Shown here in pieces: positions 37,139 to 45,728 of a stretch of 64,000 bases of DNA. The stretch lies in NCBI RefSeq assembly GCF_013401515.1, contig NZ_CP058532.1:84858-148857 (forward strand), given 5' to 3'. This DNA comes from Halorarum halophilum (GTDB lineage: Archaea; Halobacteriota; Halobacteria; Halobacteriales; Haloferacaceae). Below the pieces are notes generated by a model. That model ran no database searches and was not told the DNA's origin. It worked only from the letters and a program-made list of their open reading frames with translations. The position numbers and the translations under genes are program-made. Within the stretch, counting starts at the first letter, position 1, and every line of letters starts with the position of its first letter.

Positions 37139-37476
37139 GCTGGGAGACCGCGTTCGACGACCGCTACCAGGAGATGGCCTGGGTCGTCGCCGACCAGCAG
37201 GAGATGCTCCCCGAGTACACCGGCCAGAACGACTACCAGCTCCAGCTCGACGCGATCCGGGCGGGGACGCTCGACCTGTCGGCTGCGATCCGCGGCGTCG
37301 GTCGCCACGACGAGGACGCGCTCGGGACGGAACTCGCCCGCCTGCTCGTCGCCGTCCACCAGCTCTCGGTCTCCCTCGATGTCAGCCCGTGGGAGTACTA
37401 CCGAGATGAGCAGAAAAACAACATGAACAAAACGGGCGTAACGGCCGCCAGCGGGTCTCTCGGCAACGACCAGTAA
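37135..37476 (+). CDS. 113-aa helical hypothetical protein
   Basis: MSWETAFDDRYQEMAWVVAD. Helical, with a hydrophobic helix LARLLVAVHQLSVSLDVSPW near residues 65-84 and a Asn/Gly/Ser tail. It overlaps the DUF1599-like gene (ATGA) and probably works with it. No family recognised. Confidence 0.65.
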   Translation: MSWETAFDDRYQEMAWVVADQQEMLPEYTGQNDYQLQLDAIRAGTLDLSAAIRGVGRHDEDALGTELARLLVAVHQLSVSLDVSPWEYYRDEQKNNMNKTGVTAASGSLGNDQ

Positions 37477-37503
37477 AACCGCAAGCAGGCGGCTACGTAT
37501 AGA

Positions 37504-37575
37504 CTTATAACCCTTCGTCGATTACTCACAAGGTACCCACTCCTGGAACGGAGTGTATCAGATTAGCCGAATATG
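37504..37575 (+). promoter_or_regulatory. nrdJ promoter and leader
   Basis: TATA box CTTATAA (37504-37510) predicts an RNA start near AGGTACCC (37531). A hairpin ACTCC (37539-37543)/GGAGT (37550-37554) contains the leader word GGAACGGAGT (37545-37554). ATG 37573 lies 18 bases beyond it. Confidence 0.65.
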
Positions 37576-40569
37576 AGCAAACCAGACATGAGTGTGCGCC
37601 TCCCCAAGAAGCGAACGAACGGTGCCACCCTCGCCGACAACCTAACCGAGAACGCCTACGACCGAATCATCCCGCCACGCTATCTCAAGAAAGACGCAGA
37701 CGGGAACCTCCTCGAAGAGACCGAAGATCTGTTCGAACGCGTCGCCAAGAACATCGCCGTCGCCGAAGCCGTCTACACGGCTGACGACGTCCAGATCCAG
37801 CCAAAGCACATCAAGCCCGACCACCCCCGACGCGCCGACATCGTCGACGACGTGTTCGGCTGTGGTGACGGATGCCCGCTCGACGAGTCCGTCCCCCTCA
37901 CCGAAGAGAACGCCAAATGGGTCGACTACGATGCCCTCATCGACGGTCTCCCGGATGCCACCACAAAGGTCGTCGAAGGGATGCAAACCCAGTTCCAGAT
38001 CCTGATGGAACAGCTGGACTTCGTTCCGAACAGCCCGACGCTCGCGAACGCCGGCGACGAGCTCCAGCAGCTCAGCGCCTGCTTCGTCATGAGCCCGCAG
38101 GACGATCTCGATGACATCCACAACACGCTCACGGACGCGGCGCTGACGTTCCAGTCCGGCGGCGGCGTTGGCTACGCGTTCTCGTACCTGCGCCCGTACG
38201 GTGACACGGTCGGCTCGACTGGTGGCATCGCCTCTGGTCCGCTGACGTTCATGCGGACGTACGACCAGATGTGCCAGACGATCGCCCAGGGCGGCATGCG
38301 CCGTGGGGCGCAGATGGGCGTCATGCGCGTGACTCACCCCGACGTCATCTTCTTCATCCACAGCAAGAACAAGGACGTCAGTCTGGCCCAGGCGCTCCGC
38401 CTGGACGACCCGAAGGACTACACGAACACCTCCTACGGCGAGGCACTCGCGGAAGCACGCCAGATCCTCGACCGGTTCACCACCGACGACGGCCAGATCG
38501 ACCCGCACCTCCGGAACGCGGTCGAAGCACAGCTCGCCAACTTCAACATCAGCGTCACCGTGACGGACGAGTTCATGGAGGCCGTCAAGAACGACGACAT
38601 CCACACGTTCATCAACCCGCGCACGGGCGAGCCGCACATCGCGACCGCAGAGACCGAGGAGATGTACGGGTGGTTCGATCTCGACGAGTACGTCACCGTG
38701 GGCGAACCGCTCGCGATCCCCGCCCGGGAGATCTGGGAAGACATCATCGAAGGCGCTCACGAGAACGGCGAGCCGGGCGTCCTGTTCATCGATGCTGCGA
38801 ACCACGACCACTCGTTTCCGACCGAGTCGACGCCGACGTGGAACGGGGATGCAGACCCGTTCGAGATGTCCACCACGAACCCGTGTGGCGAGCAGTGGCT
38901 CATGGAGAACGAGGCGTGCAACCTCGGTCACATCAACCTCAGCACGATCGTCGACGAAGACGCCCTCGACTGGCGCGAGTGGGTGGACGACGAGTACCCC
39001 TTCGGCATGTCGGACGACGCCGAAGAGCTCCGGCTGGCGATCCGTGACTTCCTCGACGACGCGATCGACTGGGGCGAGCTCAACTCACGCGTGGAGCTCG
39101 GAACGCGGTTCCTCGACAACGTCGTCACCATGTCGGCGTTCCCCACCCCCGAGATCGAAGAGACGGTCCGGAAGAACCGCAAGATCGGCCTCGGCGTCAT
39201 GGGGCTGGCTCAGCTGTTCGTCCAGCTCGGGACCAAGTACGGCTCCGACACGTCGAACGAGGTTACCCGTCAGGTGATGCGCCACATCAACCAGCGGTCG
39301 AAGAAGGCGAGCCGTGACCTCGCTCGTGACCGGGGCGCGTTCGAGAACTGGCGGCACAGTAAGTACGCTGACGTGGCGAACCACGCCGACTGGTTCGAAC
39401 GCCAGACCGGGGAGAGCGCCGGCGACTGGTACGACGAAGGCGGCTACCCGATTCGCAATCACAACACGACGACGATCGCGCCCACGGGGACGACCGGGAT
39501 GATCGGTAACACCAGCGGCGGCTGTGAACCCATCTACCAAGTCGCGTACAAGAAGAACGTCAGTCAGGACATCCAGGGAGACGAGCAGCTCGTCGAGTTC
39601 GACGACTACTTCCTGCGCGTGCTCGAGGCGAACGACATCGACGTCGAGGCGGCCAAGCAGGAGGCGCTCGACCAGATGAACGCAAACGAGTTCGAGGGTG
39701 TCCAGTCGCTCGAGACGGTTCCAGACGCGATCGGCGAGCTATTCGTCACCACGGACATGCTCACCGGGAAGGAGCACGCTGCGATCCAGTGTGCCGCCCA
39801 GGAGGGAGTCGACTCGGCCATCTCGAAGACGGTCAACTTCCCGAACGACGCCACGCGAGAAGACGTCGCCGAGGTGTACGAGTACCTCTGGGAGAACGGT
39901 GCCAAGGGCGGAACCGTCTACCGTGACGGCTCGCGCTCGAAGCAGGTGCTCTCGACTCGCGCGGATCACGGCATGGGAGCCGACACGAGTGATCTCTCGC
40001 GCGAGGAGGCCGAAGAGCTGATCGATGAGATCGCGGACGAACACGGCATCCCGCTCGTCCCGAGTACGGTCAATGCCGACGGTGAGGCGGTCGCTGAACC
40101 GAGGGACCCCGGCAAGGTGCTGGAGGCTCGGCGAGAACGCATCAAGACCGGGTACGGACAGATGTACGTCAACATCGGCTTCGACGAGGAAGGACGCCCG
40201 GTCGAGACGATCTGCAACATCGGGAAGTCGGGCGGGTTCACCAACTCGATGGTCGAGGCGATCGGCAAGTTGTCCTCGCTCGCGCTCCAGGCTGGTGTCC
40301 CAGCCGAGGAAGTGATCGAGAAGCTGGACGGGATCAGCTCACCGGACATCGCGTTCGACGACGGCGAGCAGATCGCCTCCCTTCCCGACGGGATCGCGGC
40401 GGCGCTCCAGCGGGCGATCGAGTCCCGCCAGGATGCAACGCTCCAGATCAACGCGTACGATGACCACAATCCGAACGATCAGTCGTGTGCCGACTGTGGC
40501 GCGGCGGTCGTCATGATCGGTGGCTGTCCAGCCTGTGCAGAAGAGTGCGGCTGGTCGAAGTGCGGGTAA
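37573..40569 (+). CDS. nrdJ: adenosylcobalamin-dependent (class II) ribonucleotide reductase
   Basis: The 998-aa protein reduces ribonucleotides to deoxyribonucleotides. An N-terminal domain leads to LSACFV with Cys170 of the redox pair, FQSGGGVGYAFSYLRPYGD, and the active-site TNPCGEQ (Asn436, radical Cys438, Glu440), with TTIAPTGTTGMIGNTSGG (about 634-651) as the conserved phosphate-binding region. A C-terminal Cys-rich tail (CADCGAAVVMIGGCPACAEE) re-reduces the active site or binds zinc. The absence of a separate small subunit gene and the length point to the B12-dependent class used by haloarchaea. No intein is visible. It feeds viral DNA synthesis together with ThyX. Confidence 0.9.
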   Translation: MSKPDMSVRLPKKRTNGATLADNLTENAYDRIIPPRYLKKDADGNLLEETEDLFERVAKNIAVAEAVYTADDVQIQPKHIKPDHPRRADIVDDVFGCGDGCPLDESVPLTEENAKWVDYDALIDGLPDATTKVVEGMQTQFQILMEQLDFVPNSPTLANAGDELQQLSACFVMSPQDDLDDIHNTLTDAALTFQSGGGVGYAFSYLRPYGDTVGSTGGIASGPLTFMRTYDQMCQTIAQGGMRRGAQMGVMRVTHPDVIFFIHSKNKDVSLAQALRLDDPKDYTNTSYGEALAEARQILDRFTTDDGQIDPHLRNAVEAQLANFNISVTVTDEFMEAVKNDDIHTFINPRTGEPHIATAETEEMYGWFDLDEYVTVGEPLAIPAREIWEDIIEGAHENGEPGVLFIDAANHDHSFPTESTPTWNGDADPFEMSTTNPCGEQWLMENEACNLGHINLSTIVDEDALDWREWVDDEYPFGMSDDAEELRLAIRDFLDDAIDWGELNSRVELGTRFLDNVVTMSAFPTPEIEETVRKNRKIGLGVMGLAQLFVQLGTKYGSDTSNEVTRQVMRHINQRSKKASRDLARDRGAFENWRHSKYADVANHADWFERQTGESAGDWYDEGGYPIRNHNTTTIAPTGTTGMIGNTSGGCEPIYQVAYKKNVSQDIQGDEQLVEFDDYFLRVLEANDIDVEAAKQEALDQMNANEFEGVQSLETVPDAIGELFVTTDMLTGKEHAAIQCAAQEGVDSAISKTVNFPNDATREDVAEVYEYLWENGAKGGTVYRDGSRSKQVLSTRADHGMGADTSDLSREEAEELIDEIADEHGIPLVPSTVNADGEAVAEPRDPGKVLEARRERIKTGYGQMYVNIGFDEEGRPVETICNIGKSGGFTNSMVEAIGKLSSLALQAGVPAEEVIEKLDGISSPDIAFDDGEQIASLPDGIAAALQRAIESRQDATLQINAYDDHNPNDQSCADCGAAVVMIGGCPACAEECGWSKCG

Positions 40570-40692
40570 TCAGGTAGATCGACCACCTGCTGTTTTTGGC
40601 ACTGCTTGCGAATCGATGCAGGGGGAGTGGTAAGCTACAAAACACGTAAATACTGATAGTACCAACTTTCTGATAACCTCCCCGGGTATCTC
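40570..40692 (+). promoter_or_regulatory. T-rich terminator and promoter between nrdJ and 40693
   Basis: CTGCTGTTTTTGG follows the nrdJ stop and may end its transcript. Upstream of ATG 40693, GTAAATACTGATAGTACC (about 40646-40663) resembles the late-type element, and a GGTATCTC run precedes the start. The spacing is not ideal for a TATA box. Confidence 0.4.
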
Positions 40693-41502
40693 ATGGAAAA
40701 GGAGACTGCGGAAGTGTCGTCGACCACCAACTGGCTGCACCCGCAGCTCCGAAGCGCAGGTCTCGACATCTACGACATCGAAGGGTACAGTCTGGACGAA
40801 GACACCGAGTCGGTCGAGCTCCTGATCGACAGAGTCCGCGTCGACGACGTTCGCGGCTACAACCCAGGGCGTGTCTGGCGCGAGTACCAGGGAATGGCTG
40901 ACGACGACGAGGTTCACGCCAAGCACATGCTCGCACGACGGGCCGACTGTGACTACACGGTCGCGTTGTACGACGACGAGCGCGTTCGGGTGTACTTCAT
41001 TTCCGAACACACGGCCAAGCCCCTGACGGACGAGCTCACGTTCCCTGAGTTCGGCGTGTGGGTGTTCTCGCACAATTCGACCACGGAGCTGAGCAAGGAG
41101 TTCATCCACGACGAGCAGTTCCCCAGCCTGGACGCGGCCCTCCGTGCGAACGGGACGCCGTGGCCGCCGAACCTCGACGGGTTCTGGTACGACGGTGATC
41201 GGGTGCGGTGCCTGATCGAGTACCAGACGACGAACGTCACGTCGCCCGCGAACCACTCGAACAATCGCTACTTCTCGGAGGATCTCGGTCGGTGGAAACA
41301 CCTGTGGGGAATGGCGGAGGCGCTGGACCTTCCCCTGGTGATCGTGGTGTGGTCACCGAACGACCAGTACGCGGATGAGGTAAAGGTGAAGCTCGTCCAT
41401 GACGTTCAGTTCGTCGGTCGGGAGCGTGGTCTCTCGTATGCGGATGTGAAGCTCCTGGATGCAGACTCCGTCGCAGAACACCTCGCTGAGCTCGTCGACT
41501 GA
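40693..41502 (+). CDS. 269-aa protein, possible PD-(D/E)XK-like fold
   Basis: An acidic alpha/beta protein. The segment NLDGFWYDGDRVRCLIEYQTT (from Asn158 on), with Asp and a later Glu-x-Gln, followed by helix WKHLWGMAEALDLPLVIVVW, recalls the core of PD-(D/E)XK nuclease-like domains. Gln replaces the usual Lys and the match is weak. It would fit a DNA-processing role. It ends tail to tail with the minus-strand kinase, with no spare base between the stops. Confidence 0.45.
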   Translation: MEKETAEVSSTTNWLHPQLRSAGLDIYDIEGYSLDEDTESVELLIDRVRVDDVRGYNPGRVWREYQGMADDDEVHAKHMLARRADCDYTVALYDDERVRVYFISEHTAKPLTDELTFPEFGVWVFSHNSTTELSKEFIHDEQFPSLDAALRANGTPWPPNLDGFWYDGDRVRCLIEYQTTNVTSPANHSNNRYFSEDLGRWKHLWGMAEALDLPLVIVVWSPNDQYADEVKVKLVHDVQFVGRERGLSYADVKLLDADSVAEHLAELVD

Positions 41503-42057
41503 TCAGTACGTCAGTTCCCAGGCGATCCAGACGATCTCGTTTGCGAGCTCGGCCAGTCCCCTGTTGTTGTGAACGATCGCGTCGGCACGGTCGAAGTACT
41601 CGCCCATGCCTGCATTGTGTTCACGGTCGGTCCGTTCTTCGAGTTTCTGGGCGGCGACGTCGTGGTCTTCGTACCCTTCCCCCCTCCCTGTACGGGCTGC
41701 AAACCACTCTACACGGGATTCGTCGGGGGCCGCGACCCACACAACGACGGTCTCAACGCCTAATTCGGCCTCCAGGTACTCGAGTTCGGCGGGATTCCTC
41801 GTTCCTTCCAGGACTACGAGTTCGTGGTCGTCGAGGAGATCTTCGAGGTGGTCGGCACAGGCGACGGCGACTCCGTGTGGGCCGTGTTCGTCTCGGAGTT
41901 GCTGGGCGTAGTCCCACACTTCGTCTTCGGTGGTCCAGTTCACGGTGTCGCGGAGGACGTCGCCCATGCCGACGACGGGCCAGTCGGCGTCTGCGAGGAT
42001 CGAGGCGGCGGTGCTCTTTCCGCTGGCGGGGTATCCTGTGAGGGCTAATACTGTCAT
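41503..42057 (-). CDS. P-loop kinase, archaeal dephospho-CoA-kinase-like (UPF0200 type)
   Basis: The only minus-strand gene in the window. The 184-aa protein starts MTVLALTGYPASGKSTAASI with Walker A GYPASGKST (residues 8-16), followed by VVGMGDVLRDT (28-38). The middle VVLEGTRNPAELEYLEAELG and the C-terminal RADAIVHNNRGLAELANEIV match archaeal adenylate-kinase-like UPF0200 proteins, some of which are dephospho-CoA kinases. A role as a nucleotide or CoA-precursor kinase is inferred. Reading against the operon suggests independent acquisition and expression; I see no clear TATA box in the short upstream stretch on the minus strand. Confidence 0.75.
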   Translation of the reverse strand: MTVLALTGYPASGKSTAASILADADWPVVGMGDVLRDTVNWTTEDEVWDYAQQLRDEHGPHGVAVACADHLEDLLDDHELVVLEGTRNPAELEYLEAELGVETVVVWVAAPDESRVEWFAARTGRGEGYEDHDVAAQKLEERTDREHNAGMGEYFDRADAIVHNNRGLAELANEIVWIAWELTY

Positions 42058-42105
42058 ACTGATACATCATCTGTCTGTTAGCATGTAGGTTCCGGTAGAA
42101 CACGG

Positions 42106-42116
42106 ACATGCCACCA
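42106..42116. repeat. ACATGCCACCA box
   Basis: The word ACATGCCACCA occurs here between divergent genes and also at 712, 27395, 45701 and 51103 in intergenic or 3'-end positions (inside a gene at 31170). Shorter forms are at 15736 and 23133, with reverse forms at 7146 and 13025. Function unknown. Confidence 0.45.
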
Positions 42117-42154
42117 GTATCGGCTGTTCTCGAAGGATGCCATAGAACATTTGG

Positions 42155-42194
42155 GAAAACTGGTATATATGTCTCTGCGTGTTCGATTCATTGA
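42155..42194 (+). promoter_or_regulatory. late promoter of the capsid operon
   Basis: GAAAACTGGTATATA (42155-42169) with TATA box TATATAT predicts a transcript start near 42190, close to ATG 42194. The same 15-base motif stands before the sheath gene (48373-48387) and the tape-measure gene (51155-51169). Confidence 0.75.
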
Positions 42195-42976
42195 TGGGTG
42201 ACCCACAGACCGCCGAAATCCTTCTCGACACCCCCGAGGTAGTCGTGGAGTCGGCTGCTGAGGATGGGACCAGGAGCGTGAAGCTCGTTGGTACCATGTT
42301 CGCAGACGGTCTCAACGCTAATGCCTGGGGCCTTACCGAGAAGGGTGCCAAGGCGATCGCGTCCTCACTGGAGGGTGCAGATCTGACGGCTGGTCATCCT
42401 GACGTTGTTGGCTATGGATTCACGAGATCCATCCACGACGGACCCGGCAAACCCATCGGCACGGTCGCCAGTACCGGTGTTCAGTACTTCGAAGGTGCGA
42501 TGATGGCTGCGTCCGGTGGAGGCTACTCCGCCGAGTACGAAGCTGAAGTAACCTCCCCGGCATACGCCGAGGACTTCGAACAGGGACTGATGATCGGTGG
42601 CGACTACGGCGTTAGCATCGGGATTACCGCTGCTGACGAGGATGCCATCTGTTCCATCGATGGCGAAAACTTCGCGGAGTGCAAGCACTACCGCGGAGAG
42701 GAAGTTGACGGCAAGATCGCCGGTCCCCTCTACGATGCTGGAGAAGCCGACCACCTCGCGGTGGTCTACGTTCCAGCGTGGGAAGAGGCGGACGCTGAGG
42801 TCAACGCGAACGCAGCGATGCTCGCATCGTCTGCGGACGAGTTCTTCGGCCAACCATTCGATGAGAAGCACCAGCAAGCAGACGCGATAGCCGACGAGCA
42901 CGGCGATGACGCCGGCGACGATCGGTACCAGGTCATGGTCACACCTGACCCGGATTTCACGTTACAACTACCATGA
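42194..42976 (+). CDS. prohead maturation protease
   Basis: The 260-aa protein stands directly before the scaffold-like and capsid genes. The core contains AGHPDVVGYGFTR with the candidate catalytic His near residue 66, GTVASTGVQYFEGAMM, and FEQGLMIGGDYGVSIGITA, a run ending in Ser-Ile-Gly that matches the nucleophile region of phage prohead serine proteases. The C-terminal third is acidic and may help assembly. It would cleave scaffold and capsid precursors. Start 42194 suits the late TATA box; a GTG at 42179 is less likely. It overlaps the scaffold gene by 4 bases. Confidence 0.75.
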   Translation: MGDPQTAEILLDTPEVVVESAAEDGTRSVKLVGTMFADGLNANAWGLTEKGAKAIASSLEGADLTAGHPDVVGYGFTRSIHDGPGKPIGTVASTGVQYFEGAMMAASGGGYSAEYEAEVTSPAYAEDFEQGLMIGGDYGVSIGITAADEDAICSIDGENFAECKHYRGEEVDGKIAGPLYDAGEADHLAVVYVPAWEEADAEVNANAAMLASSADEFFGQPFDEKHQQADAIADEHGDDAGDDRYQVMVTPDPDFTLQLP

Positions 42977-43638
42977 GCGACGACAACCCCAGCCAGCACA
43001 CGGTCGCGCTCGCCGACCTCTCCGTTCAGAAGATCCGGTCTGAGAACGAGCAGGTCGCCGAGGAGCTCGCCCGTCTGGAGGGCCGCGTCGAGACGCTCGA
43101 GTCCGAGAAGGCCGAGGCGGAAGCCACGGTCACTCAGCTCGAGGAGACTGTCGACAGCTTCGACGACGAGAAGCAGGCGGCACTCGACGACCAAGCGGCC
43201 GAGTACAGTGAAGAAATCGACGAGCTCAACGAAGAGCTCGAAGCCAAGACCGAGATCATCAACGAGATCCGTGAGGCCGAGCGCGCAGAGGCGCTGGGCC
43301 GACTCCGCGAGGCATACGCCGCCGCGACGGGTGCCGAGGATGAGGAGGTCGACGAGAAGCTCGCCGAGTTCGAGGAGGCTCCCAAGGCCACCGTCGAAGC
43401 GGCCACCGAGGGCTACGAGGTCGCAGCAGAGCGATCCGCCCAGGCCGCAGAGCAGGCGTCCGGCGTCGAGTCCGAAGAAGAGGATCTCGGCGGCACCGCT
43501 GAGAACGCCTCGGCGGACACGACCGAAGACCGGAAGGCCGAGATCGCCCGCGAGATGGGTGTTCTCGACCAGCTCGAAGCAGCTGAGAACCTGAAGCCGC
43601 AGGGCTTCGAGGTCAACCCAGAGGGGGTACAGCAGTAA
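42973..43638 (+). CDS. scaffold-like coiled-coil protein
   Basis: The 221-aa protein is mostly a long coiled coil (residues about 20-155, Glu/Ala/Leu heptads such as RLEGRVETLESEKAEAEATV), followed by an acidic/Ala linker and a C-terminal segment AEIAREMGVLDQLEAAENLK that may bind capsid protein. Position between protease and decoration/capsid genes and the coiled-coil make-up indicate the assembly scaffold. Confidence 0.75.
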   Translation: MSDDNPSQHTVALADLSVQKIRSENEQVAEELARLEGRVETLESEKAEAEATVTQLEETVDSFDDEKQAALDDQAAEYSEEIDELNEELEAKTEIINEIREAERAEALGRLREAYAAATGAEDEEVDEKLAEFEEAPKATVEAATEGYEVAAERSAQAAEQASGVESEEEDLGGTAENASADTTEDRKAEIAREMGVLDQLEAAENLKPQGFEVNPEGVQQ

Positions 43639-43639
43639 G

Positions 43640-44083
43640 ATGTCCCGAGTAGCAGAAGTGGGCGACAACCTCAAGTTCACGGCCGACGGCGCTGTCGGCT
43701 TCGACTCTGAGGGGTACGTCCTGGTCCCCGGCGACGACGGCGACCGCCACGTCAAGAAGGCGGCCGCCGGCACTGGCACCACTACCGCCTTCATGGGCGT
43801 GAACCACAAGTCGACGTACAACTACGACGGCACCCAGGTTCTCACCGGCCAGCCGGTCGGCGTGATCCAGGACGGCGTCGCGAACGTCCTCGCGATGGGC
43901 GGCGTCGACTACAACCAGGGTGACACCCTGTACTTCCCGACGACCGGGGAGGACGCTGGTGTCGCCTCGACGTCGGACAACACGAACACCGAAGTCGGCA
44001 CCGTGGTCGAAGGCCACGACGACTCGGGCGGGTCTGCGAGTGACCCGGTTCTCCTGAAGGTCCGCGTGGACGGGAGGGTCTAA
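43640..44083 (+). CDS. capsid decoration or cement protein
   Basis: The 147-aa beta-rich, Gly/Thr/Asp-rich protein (FTADGAVGFDSEGYVLVPGD, TAFMGVNHKSTYNYDGTQVL, VDYNQGDTLYFPTTGEDAGV) sits just before the major capsid gene, as cement proteins do. It has the trimer-barrel style of lambda gpD/DUF2190-like proteins. It probably stabilises the expanded head at high salt. Confidence 0.7.
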   Translation: MSRVAEVGDNLKFTADGAVGFDSEGYVLVPGDDGDRHVKKAAAGTGTTTAFMGVNHKSTYNYDGTQVLTGQPVGVIQDGVANVLAMGGVDYNQGDTLYFPTTGEDAGVASTSDNTNTEVGTVVEGHDDSGGSASDPVLLKVRVDGRV

Positions 44084-44085
44084 TC

Positions 44086-45030
44086 ATGGCTAACGACACT
44101 ATCGAGAACATCGCCTCCTTTGGCGAGACGACGGAAGACGACGTACTTCGCCGTGAAGTCGTCCGCGAACTGCTCTACAAGCAGGCGGGCAACCTCAGCG
44201 TCGGAACGCAGCTGGTCGACACGACGACGTTCAACATGCTGGACGTCAAGTTCGACTACCCCGGCGAGATGTCGGCGGAATACCCGGTCGCACAGGACAC
44301 CACGGTCGATCGCCAGAAGATCACGTGGAACGAGTTCGACATGTCCCTCCAGCAGGGTGAGGGTCGGTACTTCATCGCCGACTCCGCGAAGCTCCGGGGC
44401 ATGGGCGACCTCCAGCAGCGGTTCACCCAGCAGCGACAGGGTGAGGCGCTCGCCCGCCGGAAGGACGAGAACATCCTCGAGACGCTCCTCGGTGGCGCGC
44501 CCTCCTCGAACGACGACACCCAGGCGGGTGGCGACGAGTGGGACACGGCCAACGCGGACATCGTCGAGGAGATGACCGGCATGTGGACCGACATCCTCAC
44601 GAACGCGCCGATCAACAACGCGAACATCGGCAACTTCTCGGTCGTCCTCCCGATCGAGATCTGGGCCGAGCTCAACCAGGTCGAGCTCATCAACAACGTC
44701 CAGCAGCAGCTCCGTGAGTACCTCGGCTCCACGTTCGGGTTCAGCATCTACCCGACGAAGCTGGGTCTCCACGAGGATGACCAGGTCAACCTCCAGGACG
44801 AGGCGATCATGATGATCCCCGGCGACGAGACCGCCATCCACGGCGTCCTCAGCGACGAGGCCGCGAACTCGGCTGGCGTCCCGCTCGTCGAGCAGGAACG
44901 CATCGCCGGCCGCGGTGAGGAGTACATCGTGAGCCAGTGGTTCAACACCGCGATCGTCGAGCACGAGGGTGCCGGCTCCGGTGAGAGCCCGCGCATCGCC
45001 GTCCGCCGGAACATCAACAGCAACCAGTAA
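44086..45030 (+). CDS. major capsid protein (HK97 fold)
   Basis: The 314-aa protein follows protease, scaffold and decoration genes. It has an N-arm (residues about 1-45, DDVLRREVVRELLYKQAGNL), a P-domain-like helix rich in Gln/Arg (MGDLQQRFTQQRQGEALARR) and an A-domain part (VVLPIEIWAELNQVELINNV, YIVSQWFNTAIVEHEGAG). It is probably cleaved at its N-terminus by the upstream protease. Codon use is highly biased, as for an abundant protein. Confidence 0.85.
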   Translation: MANDTIENIASFGETTEDDVLRREVVRELLYKQAGNLSVGTQLVDTTTFNMLDVKFDYPGEMSAEYPVAQDTTVDRQKITWNEFDMSLQQGEGRYFIADSAKLRGMGDLQQRFTQQRQGEALARRKDENILETLLGGAPSSNDDTQAGGDEWDTANADIVEEMTGMWTDILTNAPINNANIGNFSVVLPIEIWAELNQVELINNVQQQLREYLGSTFGFSIYPTKLGLHEDDQVNLQDEAIMMIPGDETAIHGVLSDEAANSAGVPLVEQERIAGRGEEYIVSQWFNTAIVEHEGAGSGESPRIAVRRNINSNQ

Positions 45031-45158
45031 TCGGACTGGTCCACCTGCTGAGTTCCAATGAACAACACAGTCAACGCCGTTGAAACGGTCACCGGGGTTG
45101 ACGCACTCCCCCACGAGGTGGGGTCGATTCGGCTGGGCTAACACCAGCCTACGTTCCC
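45031..45158 (+). promoter_or_regulatory. structured intergenic region after major capsid gene
   Basis: Three perfect small hairpins lie in 75 bases: CCGT-TGAA-ACGG (45077-45088), CCCCAC-GAG-GTGGGG (45109-45123) and GGCTGG-GCTAACA-CCAGCC (45131-45149), then ATG 45159. They may limit transcription past the abundant capsid message or stabilise its 3' end. They recall the hairpin leaders upstream of several other genes in the window. Confidence 0.55.
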
Positions 45159-45701
45159 ATGATCGATTTTATCGAAGATTACGACACGCTCACCGTGGAC
45201 GAGGTCGTCGAGCGGCTCGATGACAGGACCGCCGACGAGCTCACCACGCTCAGAGAGTACGAAGAACAGCACAAGGGGAGGGTGACACTACTGGAAGTCA
45301 TCGATGAACAACTCGAACCCGCAGACCCCGACGGAGACGCCGACGACGCGGACTCCGATGGAGGTCGCACGACTGATAGAGCAGAAGCAACGCCTCCGGC
45401 CAGGAGCGTCAGTGAGCCGGTCGACGAAGACGACACTGGAGTCGCTGAGTCGAGTACGGGAGCTGAACCAGCGGACGACGAACGTCGCGACGACGGTCGC
45501 CGAGCTGAAACAGAGCCTGAGCCAGCAATGACCACGAACGGACCCGACTTCGGCGACGAAGTGACGGTCCGGTACCACGGCGCCGGTCGTGGATACGTCG
45601 GCGGCGAGTGGTTCGATGGTGGCCGCGAAGAACGCACCATCACCTACTCCAGCCGAGTCGAGTCAGCGATCGACGACGGCACGTTGGTCCTCACAGACTG
45701 A
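45159..45701 (+). CDS. 180-aa head-associated protein, paralogue of the 45729 gene
   Basis: The N-terminal 50 residues (DYDTLTVDEVVERLDDRTAD, ELTTLREYEEQHKGRVTLLE) form a helix-extension-helix unit also found in the next gene. An acidic linker of about 70 residues and a C-terminal beta domain (DFGDEVTVRYHGAGRGYVGG) follow. Position after the major capsid gene suggests a head-completion or capsid-associated protein. The linker region also holds an out-of-frame 75-codon ORF (45304-45531) that I consider accidental. Confidence 0.65.
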   Translation: MIDFIEDYDTLTVDEVVERLDDRTADELTTLREYEEQHKGRVTLLEVIDEQLEPADPDGDADDADSDGGRTTDRAEATPPARSVSEPVDEDDTGVAESSTGAEPADDERRDDGRRAETEPEPAMTTNGPDFGDEVTVRYHGAGRGYVGGEWFDGGREERTITYSSRVESAIDDGTLVLTD

Positions 45702-45728
45702 CATGCCACCACACACAGGAGACACCAC

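Noticed and set aside
41541..42041. 166-codon plus-strand frame opposite the kinase
   Set aside because: Arg/Cys-rich antisense of a clear Walker A kinase on the minus strand.
45304..45531. 75-codon frame nested in the 45159 gene, with a plausible helix at its end
   Set aside because: It lies wholly within the acidic linker of a gene with a clear paralogue; no start signal or overlap pattern supports it. Kept as a low-probability overprinted gene.
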